Source: Acholeplasmataceae bacterium UBA5769 (GTDB taxonomy: Bacteria; Bacillota_I; Bacilli_A; Acholeplasmatales; Acholeplasmataceae). From it: a stretch of 64,000 nucleotides of DNA. Where the stretch lies: contig DIER01000043.1 in assembly GCA_002418725.1 (NCBI GenBank), positions 73,402-137,401 of the forward strand, written 5' to 3'. Below are positions 1 to 8,115 of this stretch, one piece after another. Every line of letters starts with the position of its first letter. The first letter of the stretch is position 1. The notes under the pieces are model-generated. The model saw only the letters and a list, made by a program, of their open reading frames with translations. It searched no databases and had not been told where the DNA came from. The translations under genes were made by a program, and so were the position numbers.

Positions 1-1439
1 CGTGCAACGAATGTGATGTCTGTCGCGGTATCGATAACGGATCGATTCCTGATGTCATCGAAATCGATGCTGCATCCAACAATGGTGTGGATGAAATCAG
101 AGATTTAAGAGATAAAGTCAAATACATGCCATCAGTTGGACGTTATAAAGTCTATATTATCGATGAAGTCCATATGTTAACCCCTGGGGCATTCAATGCG
201 CTCCTTAAGACATTAGAAGAACCACCGAAACACGTGATCTTCATTTTAGCAACCACTGAAGTCCATAAAATACCAGCAACCATTTTATCGCGTTGCCAAC
301 GCTTTGACTTTAAGAACATTGAAACCTCAGATATTGTGATAAAACTGAAACAGATTGCAGATGCAGAAAAAATTAACATTACACCAGATGCGATTTATGC
401 GGTTGCAGAAAACGCAGAAGGCGGTTTAAGAGACGCCATCTCGCTTTTAGATCAAGCCATCTCATTTGCAGGTGACACCATTACAGAAGATGATGTCCAT
501 CAGGTTTCAGGCAGTGTGGCGAAGAAGTCATTAATTAAAATGTTGCTTGCCATTTCAAATAAAGAAATCCCACAAGCCATGGGTGTTCTAAAAGACCTTC
601 TTGCAGAGGGCAAAGAAATCACCCGTATTGTCAATGACTTAATCTTAGCACTTCGTGATATTCTCATTGAGAAGACAACAAAGATCGAACACGCTAAATA
701 TACTGAGCTTATCTCTGTTTTCTCAACAGATAAAGTTTACTTCTATCTAGAAATTTTAAACCAGTTACAACAAGATATGAAAACCACCCACCAAAAGCGT
801 GCCTACGTTGAACTAGCACTTATCAAAATGATGGAGCACCAACAGCTCAAAGTCATCGATTATGAAGGTGTGATTCAAGGTTTAAAAAACGACATGCAAG
901 AATTAAAAGAGCAAATAAGAACACAACCCAAAGCACAAATGATTCAGGCAAAACAAGCTAAACCATTGGTCACCATCAAACAGGTTGAACATGTACTCAA
1001 TAATGCAGACAAAGATAAAAAGGCATTACTACAATCTGGTTGGGCACATTTAAAAGACTATCCGAAACCTCATTTAAAAATGGTTGCTTATCTTTTATCT
1101 CAAGCTGACCTAGAGGCTGTATCTGACACGATGCTTTTGGTCTACGATGATTTGAATCTATGCAAACGTATACTTGATGCAGAGACGAAAAAATTAGCGC
1201 TTGAAGTGTTTAACAATAAGACACATCTCGTGGATGATGTTATTGCCATCTTAAAGACAGATTGGCTTGTGATTAAAGAAGTTTACCTTGATCTTTGGAA
1301 AAAAGGTCAGAAAAAACCGAAATTACCACCACATGACTTAAAACTATACCAAGAGGATGAAGAGGAGGTTTCAAAAGAACCTGAAATCATCAGCTTAGCA
1401 AAAGAATACTTTGGCGACAAAGTATACATAAAGGAGTAA
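1..1439 (+). CDS. dnaX: DNA polymerase III subunit gamma/tau, 5' end outside window
   Basis: Clamp-loader ATPase subunit that loads the beta clamp and ties together the replisome. The reading frame is open from base 3, so the N-terminus with the Walker A motif lies outside the window. The visible part starts at the zinc-binding segment CNECDVCRG, continues with DVIEIDAASNNGVDEIR, then Walker B-like IIDEVHML, sensor ILATTE and SRCQRFDF, all typical of DnaX. The C-terminal part is lysine-rich and poorly conserved, as in tau. It ends 4 bases before ybaB, with the ribosome binding site of ybaB overlapping its stop. The order dnaX-ybaB-recR is the usual Firmicute operon. The identity is certain; only the 5' boundary is unknown. 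Confidence 0.97.
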   Translation, partial: CNECDVCRGIDNGSIPDVIEIDAASNNGVDEIRDLRDKVKYMPSVGRYKVYIIDEVHMLTPGAFNALLKTLEEPPKHVIFILATTEVHKIPATILSRCQRFDFKNIETSDIVIKLKQIADAEKINITPDAIYAVAENAEGGLRDAISLLDQAISFAGDTITEDDVHQVSGSVAKKSLIKMLLAISNKEIPQAMGVLKDLLAEGKEITRIVNDLILALRDILIEKTTKIEHAKYTELISVFSTDKVYFYLEILNQLQQDMKTTHQKRAYVELALIKMMEHQQLKVIDYEGVIQGLKNDMQELKEQIRTQPKAQMIQAKQAKPLVTIKQVEHVLNNADKDKKALLQSGWAHLKDYPKPHLKMVAYLLSQADLEAVSDTMLLVYDDLNLCKRILDAETKKLALEVFNNKTHLVDDVIAILKTDWLVIKEVYLDLWKKGQKKPKLPPHDLKLYQEDEEEVSKEPEIISLAKEYFGDKVYIKE

Positions 1440-1443
1440 GACT

Positions 1444-1734
1444 ATGAACCCAAACATGTTGAACAAATTAAAGAAAATACAAAAACAAATGATGGAAGCA
1501 CAAGAAGCGCTCGAAAGAAAAGAATTTTTTGGAAAAGCTTCGGGTGTGATCGTCATCATGCAAGGTACACGCCAAGTGATTGACGTACAAATTAATCCAG
1601 AATTACTTGAAGAAGTTGAACTCCTTCAAGATGCTATATTGCTCGCAACCAATGATGCCCTAAAACAAATTGAAAAAGAACAAGAAGAAACCATGGGACA
1701 ATTCGCTGGTGGCATGGGTGGGTTTGGATTTTAA
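1444..1734 (+). CDS. ybaB: YbaB/EbfC family nucleoid-associated protein
   Basis: Small (96 aa) DNA-binding protein of the YbaB/EbfC family, known to form dimers that bind DNA and to be encoded between dnaX and recR. It shows the family pattern: an N-terminal charged helix (MLNKLKKIQKQMMEAQEAL), a central beta region around VIVIMQGTRQVIDVQI, then a helix, and a glycine/methionine-rich tail GGMGGFGF. AAGGAG sits a few bases before the ATG. Its stop overlaps the recR start by one base, so translation is probably coupled. Confidence 0.93.
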   Translation: MNPNMLNKLKKIQKQMMEAQEALERKEFFGKASGVIVIMQGTRQVIDVQINPELLEEVELLQDAILLATNDALKQIEKEQEETMGQFAGGMGGFGF

Positions 1735-2324
1735 TGTATCCCTCCATCTTGCAGAAAATCATTGATGATTTTCGTAAACTTCCCGGTATTGGAGATAAAA
1801 CAGCAGAAAGGCTTGCACTTCATGTGATCACCCAGTGGGATAACGATGATTTAATTCAGTTTTCAGACCATCTTAAAAGATTAAAAACTGAAATCACGTA
1901 TTGCCCTATCTGTCATATGATCACCGATCAACCGATCTGTCATATATGCAAAGATCAAACCAGAGATCATGAAACACTTATGGTTGTTTCAGATGCAAAA
2001 GACGTGTTTCAAATTGAAAAAATGAAAACCTACCACGGTATTTATCACGTATTAGGTGGCGTTATCGATTTTTCACGAGGTATCACGGATAAAGACTTAC
2101 ACGTGGATACACTCGCAAAACGTATACCTTCCATCAAAGAAATGATTGTAGCAACCAATTCTACCGTTGAAGGTGAGATGACAGCCAAGTATTTAAAAGC
2201 ACTTTTCCATGAAGAAAAAGTAGTGATGACCAGACTCGCTTATGGGTTACCTGTTGGCACCGACTTAAAGTATGCTGATGAACTGACCTTAAGCAAAGCT
2301 GTCGAAAATAGACAGAAGTATTAG
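1734..2324 (+). CDS. recR: Recombination mediator RecR
   Basis: Recombination and repair protein that works with RecF/RecO to load RecA on gapped DNA. The 196 aa length is normal. Visible features: N-terminal helix-hairpin-helix region with KLPGIGDKTAERLALH (about 15-30), a four-cysteine zinc finger at C57, C60, C69 and C72, and a TOPRIM domain from about residue 80 with DAKDVFQIE and YHVLGG. The C-terminal segment contains TRLAYGLPVGTDLKYADE. ATG overlaps the ybaB stop (TAATG). Third gene of the dnaX operon. Confidence 0.97.
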   Translation: MYPSILQKIIDDFRKLPGIGDKTAERLALHVITQWDNDDLIQFSDHLKRLKTEITYCPICHMITDQPICHICKDQTRDHETLMVVSDAKDVFQIEKMKTYHGIYHVLGGVIDFSRGITDKDLHVDTLAKRIPSIKEMIVATNSTVEGEMTAKYLKALFHEEKVVMTRLAYGLPVGTDLKYADELTLSKAVENRQKY

Positions 2325-2337
2325 GAGGAATCCGAAA

Positions 2338-2610
2338 ATGTTAGAGACAATTAAAGGATTTTTTGAACTCATTTATGGTAATTTTAACGATTGGTTGACA
2401 GGATTACTTGATATCGACAACAGGCTTCTTGGCTTATACAATGAGTTTGTTTCACCACTGCCTGAGTTGATTAAACTCGTAGGCATCGTTTTTGTTGGCT
2501 TTATCTTGGTTTTTGGTACGATTGGCTTTGTCAAAAAGATGCTCAAACTCTTTATCGTCCTTGCCGTTATCTTAGCCATCGTTTTCTTCATTACACGATT
2601 AAATCAGTAA
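2338..2610 (+). CDS. Small two-helix membrane protein of unknown function
   Basis: A 90 aa protein with an amphipathic N-terminal half and two predicted membrane helices at roughly 43-65 and 68-87, separated only by FVKKMLK, so it is probably a hairpin with the lysines in the cytoplasm. It has a good ribosome binding site (AGGAGG before the ATG) and starts 13 bases after recR, so it belongs to the dnaX-ybaB-recR transcription unit. I do not recognise a family. The position after recR recalls small membrane proteins such as YaaL/BofA-region genes in Bacillus, but the sequence does not prove a relation. Confidence 0.75.
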   Translation: MLETIKGFFELIYGNFNDWLTGLLDIDNRLLGLYNEFVSPLPELIKLVGIVFVGFILVFGTIGFVKKMLKLFIVLAVILAIVFFITRLNQ

Positions 2611-2613
2611 CAC

Positions 2614-2642
2614 TTGCAAAAATAAAACGATTAGTATACAAT
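2614..2642 (+). promoter_or_regulatory. Promoter of rpoE
   Basis: TTGCAA at 2614-2619 and TACAAT at 2637-2642 are separated by 17 bases, a good sigma-A type promoter directly after the stop of the preceding gene. It gives a short leader of about 18 bases to the rpoE start. Confidence 0.7.
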
Positions 2643-2665
2643 AGATACGGTTTTAGGAGGCACAC

Positions 2666-3211
2666 ATGAGCGATAAATTAAAAACACTGGCAATGCTTGA
2701 TGTTGCAGAGGTTTTACTGAAGGAATCAGGGAAACCACTTGCAATTCAAGACATCATGAAAAGCGTTGCTGAAGCAAAAGAAATCCCTTTTGATGATATC
2801 GATAGGTTAACACAACTTTATATGGATATTACACAAAGCGCAAAGTTCGTCTATTGCGGTGATGATCAATGGGATTTAAAAGAAAGAAATCTTGAATTGT
2901 GGGATAAAGACGGTTATGCCTTTGTTCACGCAGAAGATATCGAAGAAGATACAGAAGAAGATCTAGACTTTACAGAATTCGTTCTTGAAGAAGAAGAGGC
3001 GGAAGTTGAAGCTGAAGAAGATGAAGATGAAGAGGAAGAAGATCTTGATGAAGAAATCAAGGAAGAAAAAGCATACATTGATGTTGAGTTACCTGTTAAG
3101 TCAACTGATGATGAAGACCTTGATGAACCAGAAATCGAATTTGATGATGATTACGATGAAGATGAATACAACGACATCATGGACGATTTCGAAGATATGT
3201 ACGACGAGTAA
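2666..3211 (+). CDS. rpoE: DNA-directed RNA polymerase delta subunit
   Basis: Delta subunit of RNA polymerase, found in Firmicutes, which increases transcription specificity and recycling. The first 85 residues match the HARE-HTH domain (AMLDVAEVLLKESGKPLAIQDI, then DDRLTQLYMDIT-like helices). From about residue 88 to the end (181) the chain is almost entirely Asp/Glu, the unstructured polyanionic tail typical of the subunit. The AGGAGG site is 7 bases before ATG. A strong hairpin terminator follows. Gene order rpoE then pyrG then fba resembles B. subtilis. A lysine-rich open frame across the acidic tail is only its shadow. Confidence 0.96.
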   Translation: MSDKLKTLAMLDVAEVLLKESGKPLAIQDIMKSVAEAKEIPFDDIDRLTQLYMDITQSAKFVYCGDDQWDLKERNLELWDKDGYAFVHAEDIEEDTEEDLDFTEFVLEEEEAEVEAEEDEDEEEEDLDEEIKEEKAYIDVELPVKSTDDEDLDEPEIEFDDDYDEDEYNDIMDDFEDMYDE

Positions 3212-3224
3212 GGTTTTTAAGATG

Positions 3225-3251
3225 GGGTATACACCATGTATACCCTTTTTT
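3225..3251 (+). terminator. Rho-independent terminator of rpoE
   Basis: Perfect 8-bp stem GGGTATAC / GTATACCC with a 5-base loop, followed by a T run. An ATG in the loop (3236) is in frame with the next gene but belongs to the terminator, not to a start. Confidence 0.9.
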
Positions 3252-3274
3252 CTCCGCAGAAAGGAAATGAGAAT

Positions 3275-3886
3275 ATGCCCTCTTGGCAAGAATGGCTTGG
3301 CTATGTAGCCTCATTGATTGTTTTAGTTTCACTACTCATGAGTTCTGTGAAACGTTTACGTTGGATCAATTTGATTGGTTCACTTGTTTTTGCAGTGTAT
3401 GGATTTTTGATCAGCGCACTCCCTGTCGCGTTGATGAATTTAGGCATTGTGATGATTAATGCGTACTATTTGTATCAAATGTATACCATCAAAGACTATT
3501 TTAAACTGATGACAGTTTCAGATTTAGCTTATTTTAATCTATTCATTCACACGCATGAGAAAGATATGAAAGCATTCATGGCTTTTGATGAAGCATTGGA
3601 TAATCCTCAGCTCATCAAAGTCTTTATGCTAAGAAATACCGTACCAGCAGGTGTTTTGGTGGGCAAAAGAAGTGAACAGACACTTGAAATCCTTGTAGAT
3701 TATGTCACACCAACATACCGGGATTTTAAAATGGGGCACTTCTTATATGAAGACCAAGTCTCATTCTTCAAAGAACAAGGTATTACCAAACTGGTGACTA
3801 AACCCGGAAGTGAAAAACATCAAATGTATTTAAAACGTATGGGCTTTAAGCCAACAGACAATCATTTATTTGTGAAGAATCTCTAA
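3275..3886 (+). CDS. YgjV-like membrane domain joined to a GNAT-like acetyltransferase domain
   Basis: A 203 aa protein. I chose ATG 3275, which has AAAGGA upstream; an in-frame ATG at 3236 lies inside the rpoE terminator hairpin. The N-terminal part has three closely packed hydrophobic helices (about 8-26, 31-50 and 51-70) containing WLGYVASLIVLVS and INLIGSLVFAVYGFL, a pattern like the YgjV family of bacterial inner membrane proteins. From about residue 85 the chain is soluble; the end, with YRDFKMGHFLYE followed by KPGSEKHQMYLKRMGF, resembles the acetyl-CoA binding and C-terminal motifs of GNAT N-acetyltransferases. Substrate unknown. It stands alone between the rpoE terminator and the pyrG promoter. 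The fold assignments are from motif reading only. Confidence 0.7.
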   Translation: MPSWQEWLGYVASLIVLVSLLMSSVKRLRWINLIGSLVFAVYGFLISALPVALMNLGIVMINAYYLYQMYTIKDYFKLMTVSDLAYFNLFIHTHEKDMKAFMAFDEALDNPQLIKVFMLRNTVPAGVLVGKRSEQTLEILVDYVTPTYRDFKMGHFLYEDQVSFFKEQGITKLVTKPGSEKHQMYLKRMGFKPTDNHLFVKNL

Positions 3887-3915
3887 CAATTGTTAACAAA
3901 TCTATAAAATATAGA

Positions 3916-3991
3916 TTGCCTTTATCACTTCTTTTGATATAATAGATAAGGGCACACCATAAAGTCTCCTAAAACATTAGGAGATTTTTTT
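3916..3991 (+). promoter_or_regulatory. pyrG promoter and CTP-type attenuation leader
   Basis: TTGCCT (3916-3921) and an extended -10 TGATATAAT (3935-3943) place the transcription start at about G3950, where the RNA begins GGGC. This is followed 12 bases later by the hairpin at 3965-3991 whose left arm is pyrimidine-rich (GTCTCCT). A GGGC start plus an early terminator with a C/U-rich left arm is the known arrangement of Gram-positive pyrG genes: at low CTP, RNA polymerase adds extra G residues, which pair with the left arm and prevent termination. The match of start site, spacing and hairpin is seen here; the mechanism is transferred from B. subtilis. Confidence 0.75.
3965..3991 (+). terminator. 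Attenuator hairpin in the pyrG leader
   Basis: Perfect 8-bp stem TCTCCTAA / TTAGGAGA, loop AACA, then seven T residues. It lies between the pyrG promoter and start codon, so it must be conditionally bypassed for pyrG expression. Confidence 0.85.
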
Positions 3992-4015
3992 ATTTAAAAA
4001 TCAAAGGAGGATATG

Positions 4016-5623
4016 ATGGCAAAATACATCTTTGTGACCGGAGGGGTTGTCTCAAGTTTAGGAAAAGGGATAACAGCTTCAGCAATCGGTCAGCTTCTCA
4101 AAAGTAGAGGACTTAAGGTCTTCATGCAGAAATTTGACCCTTACATCAACGTTGATCCAGGAACGATGAGCCCATATCAGCACGGTGAAGTTTTTGTGAC
4201 CGAAGACGGTGCTGAAACAGATTTAGATTTAGGACATTATGAACGCTTTATTGATGAAAATTTAAACCGTCACTCAAGTATTACGACAGGAAAAATCTAT
4301 CAAACCGTGCTAAAAAGAGAACGTCGCGGTGATTATTTAGGTGCGACTGTTCAAGTGATTCCACATATCACAGATCAAATCAAGAAAAAATTGATCGATG
4401 TTGCAAAACATACACAACCCGATGTGGTGATTACAGAAATCGGTGGGACAGTTGGGGATATTGAATCCTTACCTTTCTTAGAAGCGATTAGACAAGCTAG
4501 AAGAGATTTTGGGTATAACAATACCCTTTATATCCATAACACACTTGTACCCTATTTAAAGGCAGCAAATGAAATCAAGACGAAACCAACACAGCATTCA
4601 GTCAAAGAACTGATGAGTTTAGGGATTCATCCAGATATCATCATGTTAAGATCTGAAATGCCTATGACCCAAGAACAAAAAGAAAAGATTGCGTTATTTT
4701 GCGACGTAGCAAAAGATGCTGTTTTCGAATCTATTGATGTGGAAGTGCTCTATGAAGTCATCGTTAACCTCTATAAACAAAACGTCGATGATTGGATTTT
4801 AAAGCATTTTGGTTATGAGTTACCCAAAGCTAACGTTAAACCTTGGGAAGACTTAATTTATCGGATTAAGCACCTTGAGGGCGAAGTGAACATCGCACTT
4901 GTAGGAAAATATGTTCAACTTCATGATGCTTACTTATCCGTTTCTGAATCGTTAAAACATGCAGGCTATCACCATAAACAAAAAATCAACATCAAATGGG
5001 TGGATGCTGAAGAAGTTGATGAACATAATATTGAAGACATGGTGGGTGATTGCCAAGGTATTTTAGTTCCAGGTGGTTTTGGTGCACGTGCAACGACAGG
5101 AAAACTTGCCGCGATCACGTATGCAAGAACACATAACATCCCCTTTTTAGGACTTTGTTATGGCATGCAACTATCGGTCATCGAATATGCACAAAACGTG
5201 CTTAACTTGGATGGCGCAAACTCCACTGAAATCGATCCCAATACACCGCATCCAGTCATCTCACTTCAGCGTGGTAGATTAACAGATGAAGATCTCGGAG
5301 GAACACTTCGTTTAGGTCTTTATGATTGTGAAATCAAAAAAGGAACCAAAGCGTATCAAGCGTACCAATCCACATTGATAAAAGAAAGACATCGTCATCG
5401 CTTTGAGTTTAATAACGCATACCTAGAACAATTCGAAGAATCCAAAATGATTATCTCTGGATTCAACAGTGAATATCAACTTGTGGAAATGGTTGAACTT
5501 GAAGACCATCCATGGTTTGTTGCTGTTCAGTTCCATCCAGAATTTTTATCGCGTCCGCTCCGTCCGCACCCACTTTTTAGAGACTTTATCGGAGCAACCG
5601 TGAACTACAAAAAATCTTTGTGA
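4016..5623 (+). CDS. pyrG: CTP synthase
   Basis: Converts UTP to CTP with glutamine and ATP, the last step of cytidine nucleotide synthesis. 535 aa, the normal length. The N-terminal amidoligase domain opens with KYIFVTGGVVSSLGKG and has DPYINVDPGTMSPYQHGEV; the C-terminal class I glutamine amidotransferase domain has GLCYGMQL (nucleophile Cys) and QFHPEF. Two adjacent ATG codons exist (4013, 4016); AGGAGG ends at 4010, so spacing favours 4016. Expression is probably controlled by CTP through the leader hairpin. No terminator is visible after the gene, only the fba promoter. Confidence 0.98.
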   Translation: MAKYIFVTGGVVSSLGKGITASAIGQLLKSRGLKVFMQKFDPYINVDPGTMSPYQHGEVFVTEDGAETDLDLGHYERFIDENLNRHSSITTGKIYQTVLKRERRGDYLGATVQVIPHITDQIKKKLIDVAKHTQPDVVITEIGGTVGDIESLPFLEAIRQARRDFGYNNTLYIHNTLVPYLKAANEIKTKPTQHSVKELMSLGIHPDIIMLRSEMPMTQEQKEKIALFCDVAKDAVFESIDVEVLYEVIVNLYKQNVDDWILKHFGYELPKANVKPWEDLIYRIKHLEGEVNIALVGKYVQLHDAYLSVSESLKHAGYHHKQKINIKWVDAEEVDEHNIEDMVGDCQGILVPGGFGARATTGKLAAITYARTHNIPFLGLCYGMQLSVIEYAQNVLNLDGANSTEIDPNTPHPVISLQRGRLTDEDLGGTLRLGLYDCEIKKGTKAYQAYQSTLIKERHRHRFEFNNAYLEQFEESKMIISGFNSEYQLVEMVELEDHPWFVAVQFHPEFLSRPLRPHPLFRDFIGATVNYKKSL

Positions 5624-5637
5624 TGTGAACGGTTACA
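5623..5637 (+). promoter_or_regulatory. cre-like CcpA site candidate upstream of fba
   Basis: ATGTGAACGGTTACA fits the catabolite-responsive element consensus WTGNAANCGNWNNCW with one mismatch. It starts at the pyrG stop and ends 13 bases upstream of the fba -35 box, a position suited to activation of glycolysis. This is inference from a short match only. Confidence 0.3.
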
Positions 5638-5650
5638 AAACCCAATTTCA

Positions 5651-5679
5651 TTGATAATTACACATCTTTGTAATATAAT
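5651..5679 (+). promoter_or_regulatory. Promoter of fba
   Basis: TTGATA (5651-5656) and TATAAT (5674-5679) with exactly 17 bases between. Strong consensus promoter, as expected for a glycolytic gene. Confidence 0.75.
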
Positions 5680-5711
5680 AGAGTGTGACAAATTCCAAGG
5701 AGGAAATGAAT

Positions 5712-6578
5712 ATGGCAGTCGTATCAGCAAAAGAAATGTTACTTAAAGCGCGTCAAGAAGGTTATGGCGTAGCACAAATTAACATCAATAATTTAGAATG
5801 GATTAAAGCAGTTTTAACAACGGTTGAAGAGCTTAAGTCCCCAGTTATCCTAGGTGTATCTGAAGGTGCAGCGAAATACATGGGTGGTTATAGAACCGTT
5901 ATGGCAATGGTAAGAGAACTAGATAAGTTTTATAACGTCACTGTTCCTGTTGCAGTTCACTTAGATCATGGAACTTACGAAGGTGCATACAAAGCACTTG
6001 AAGCAGGTTTCACATCCATCATGTTTGATGGTTCACACTATCCCTTTGAAGAAAACTTAGCGAAGACTAAAGAAATCGTTGCAGTTTGCCATGCAAAAGG
6101 TGTTTCTGTTGAAGCTGAAGTTGGTTCAATCGGTGGTGAAGAAGATGGCGTTGTGGGTATGGGCGAAGTTGCAGATCCAGAAGAATGTGCAACCATTGCA
6201 GCCACAGGTGTTGACATGTTTGCCGCAGGTATTGGTAACATTCATGGTAAATACCCAGCAAATTGGCCAGGTTTAAGATTTGACGTCTTAGAGAATGTTG
6301 CGAAAGTCACCAACGGTGTTCCACTTGTCCTTCACGGTGGTACAGGTATTCCAGCTGAACAAGTTAAAAAAGCGATTTCCATGGGTGTATCGAAGATCAA
6401 CGTCAACACAGAACTTCAATTAGCGTTTGCAGATGCAACACGTAAATATATTGAAGCTGGTAAAGACCTTGAAAGTAAAGGTTTTGACCCAAGAAAGCTT
6501 TTAGCTCCAGGCTATGAAGCGATGAAGAAAGTGATTAAAGATAAGTTAGAAATGTTTGGTTCAGTCAATAAAGCGTAA
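5712..6578 (+). CDS. fba: Class II fructose-1,6-bisphosphate aldolase
   Basis: Zinc-dependent aldolase of glycolysis that splits fructose-1,6-bisphosphate to dihydroxyacetone phosphate and glyceraldehyde-3-phosphate. The start at 5712 (protein begins MAVVSAKEML, 288 aa) is 8 bases after AAGGAGG; an ATG at 5706 would be too close. Visible motifs: zinc-binding HLDHGTYEGA, MFDGSHYPFEEN, EAEVGSIGGEEDG, GNIHGKYP and LVLHGGTGI, then SKINVNTELQ. Order after pyrG is as in B. subtilis. A small gene of unknown function follows without a terminator. Confidence 0.97.
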   Translation: MAVVSAKEMLLKARQEGYGVAQININNLEWIKAVLTTVEELKSPVILGVSEGAAKYMGGYRTVMAMVRELDKFYNVTVPVAVHLDHGTYEGAYKALEAGFTSIMFDGSHYPFEENLAKTKEIVAVCHAKGVSVEAEVGSIGGEEDGVVGMGEVADPEECATIAATGVDMFAAGIGNIHGKYPANWPGLRFDVLENVAKVTNGVPLVLHGGTGIPAEQVKKAISMGVSKINVNTELQLAFADATRKYIEAGKDLESKGFDPRKLLAPGYEAMKKVIKDKLEMFGSVNKA

Positions 6579-6591
6579 GTAGGTGAAAATC

Positions 6592-7143
6592 ATGCGTGAT
6601 GAAAAAGTTTATCACGAGTATGCCAATTGGAAAATAGAGAATCATGAATTGCTCAAGTATTTAGTGGAAACCAGTTCCGATTTAATACTTCGTTTTAAAC
6701 ATGTCATTGACGTCACCGATTTCCTCTATGACAAATTGATTGATGATCAATATTATACGGATGACGAAGATCATATCTTTGAAACCGGATTCTATTACCT
6801 CTTTGATCAAATTGAAGAGATTACATCCTTACTCAAGAAAGCGTATCAAAATAACGTTCAAGATTTAGAAAAGCGCGCGAAAGATGTCAATCTGCTATTG
6901 TCAGCAATCGATTTTCAAAACGAACTTCTCGGTGTGGAAAACTTTGAACAAAAGGATATGGACCGTTTAGTTGAATTTGAACAAGCAGTACTTGAAAAGC
7001 TTGAGAAAAAGGAAAGCATTCCCCATGAAATGTATCATCACTTAGATAACATCAGTTATGAGATCTTCAACAAACTCAATGTGGAATATTACCCTATTGA
7101 TGATATCTTTCTAGAGATTGCAGATGAATTAGGTATTTTATAA
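6592..7143 (+). CDS. Uncharacterised acidic protein
   Basis: 183 aa from ATG 6592 (MRDEKVYHEYANWK), with GTAGGTGA as ribosome binding site; a GTG nine bases upstream is less likely because it lies inside that site. The protein is soluble, rich in Asp, Glu, Tyr and Phe and probably all-helical, with no signal peptide or membrane segment. I recognise no family. It starts 13 bases after fba with no intervening terminator, so it is cotranscribed with fba, and ends at a strong hairpin. Confidence 0.75.
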   Translation: MRDEKVYHEYANWKIENHELLKYLVETSSDLILRFKHVIDVTDFLYDKLIDDQYYTDDEDHIFETGFYYLFDQIEEITSLLKKAYQNNVQDLEKRAKDVNLLLSAIDFQNELLGVENFEQKDMDRLVEFEQAVLEKLEKKESIPHEMYHHLDNISYEIFNKLNVEYYPIDDIFLEIADELGIL

Positions 7144-7144
7144 C

Positions 7145-7169
7145 AAAAGCATCCCGTGGATGCTTTTTT
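7145..7169. terminator. Bidirectional terminator between convergent genes
   Basis: AAAGCATCC / GGATGCTTT stem with loop CGT, flanked by A residues on the left and T residues on the right, so it can stop transcription from both sides. Confidence 0.85.
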
Positions 7170-8115
7170 ATTTAGGATAATGTTGATCTAGCCACTTTAT
7201 TGTCTTTAACAATGTATCATCAAGCGGTGTAGGGGAAATCCCAAGAACTTCGGTCATTTTTTGATGATCATAGTGATAATTCTCATGAATGGTTGTGATC
7301 ATCATCTGTGAATATGTTTTTGAAAACATGATGGCAAATCTGACGAGAAGTGTGGGAAGTGGGAATATCCACTTGGACTGTTTTGTAAGATGACTTACCT
7401 TCTCATATAGTTCACGGATCGTGATGTCATGACCCGATAAGATGATGTGGTCGTTAACAGAAGAAATAGATGCTTGATAAACAGCCTTAGCAATATCCTG
7501 AACATCAATAAAGTTATAACCACCGCGAAGTGAAAATATTACTTTATGGTTTATGATATGCAACAATTCTCGACCAGCGGCGCTCGGTTTATAGTCATGA
7601 ATTCCAACAACAGCTGAAGGGTACAAAATCATGCCATCTAACCCTTGATGAAGGGCATTCATGACGTATTTGGTTGCAATTGATTTTGTTGTTTTATAGT
7701 AAGATTTTGATTTATAAATAGAGAGGTCTAAGGGCTCCTTGATCAGCCCTTTTTTTGATCTTGGCAATACATCGACACTTGATAAGTAAACAAATCTGTT
7801 CTTTTTCTTGATGGCGATATTAACTAATTTTTTAGTCAGTTGCACGTTGGTTCGATAAGATTGAAATAAATCTCTATTCATTAAGTCAATATAGGCAGCA
7901 CAATGGATAATGATGTCACCCTCTGCTATGTTTATATCTAAAAAGGTGTCATCAAAATAGGGAGAAATACAAACATTTACATTTAAATTCTCTAAACTGG
8001 GATCTAATTTTCGAACCAAGACTTTTACAGGAATCCCCAAAGAAGTGAGGTAGCGAACAACATTATTCCCTATGTGACCTGTCGCACCAGTGACAATATA
8101 CATGGGATTACTCAT
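7168..8115 (-). CDS. NAD(P)-dependent epimerase/dehydratase (extended SDR)
   Basis: 315 aa Rossmann-fold protein. The N-terminal TGATGHIGNNV is the TGxxGxxG nucleotide-binding motif of extended short-chain dehydrogenases; the catalytic elements are the serine of YLSSVD and YKTTK (YxxxK) near residue 140. It resembles the dihydroflavonol-reductase / nucleoside-sugar epimerase group, but the substrate cannot be read. The start overlaps the end of the upstream ABC transporter gene by 8 bases, so the two are translated together, which suggests but does not prove a common role. Confidence 0.85.
   Translation of the reverse strand: MSNPMYIVTGATGHIGNNVVRYLTSLGIPVKVLVRKLDPSLENLNVNVCISPYFDDTFLDINIAEGDIIIHCAAYIDLMNRDLFQSYRTNVQLTKKLVNIAIKKKNRFVYLSSVDVLPRSKKGLIKEPLDLSIYKSKSYYKTTKSIATKYVMNALHQGLDGMILYPSAVVGIHDYKPSAAGRELLHIINHKVIFSLRGGYNFIDVQDIAKAVYQASISSVNDHIILSGHDITIRELYEKVSHLTKQSKWIFPLPTLLVRFAIMFSKTYSQMMITTIHENYHYDHQKMTEVLGISPTPLDDTLLKTIKWLDQHYPK

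Noticed and set aside
1297..1325. A-rich stretches in dnaX as a possible frameshift site for a short gamma form
   Set aside because: The heptamers are not in the A AAA AAG phase needed and no stimulating hairpin or Shine-Dalgarno element is placed properly.
3236..3274. Upstream in-frame ATG for the YgjV/GNAT-like gene
   Set aside because: The ATG lies in the loop of the rpoE terminator; ATG 3275 has a ribosome binding site.
2985..3308. Lysine- and methionine-rich open frame of 107 codons
   Set aside because: It is the +1 shadow of the Asp/Glu-rich tail of rpoE and runs through its terminator; no ribosome binding site.
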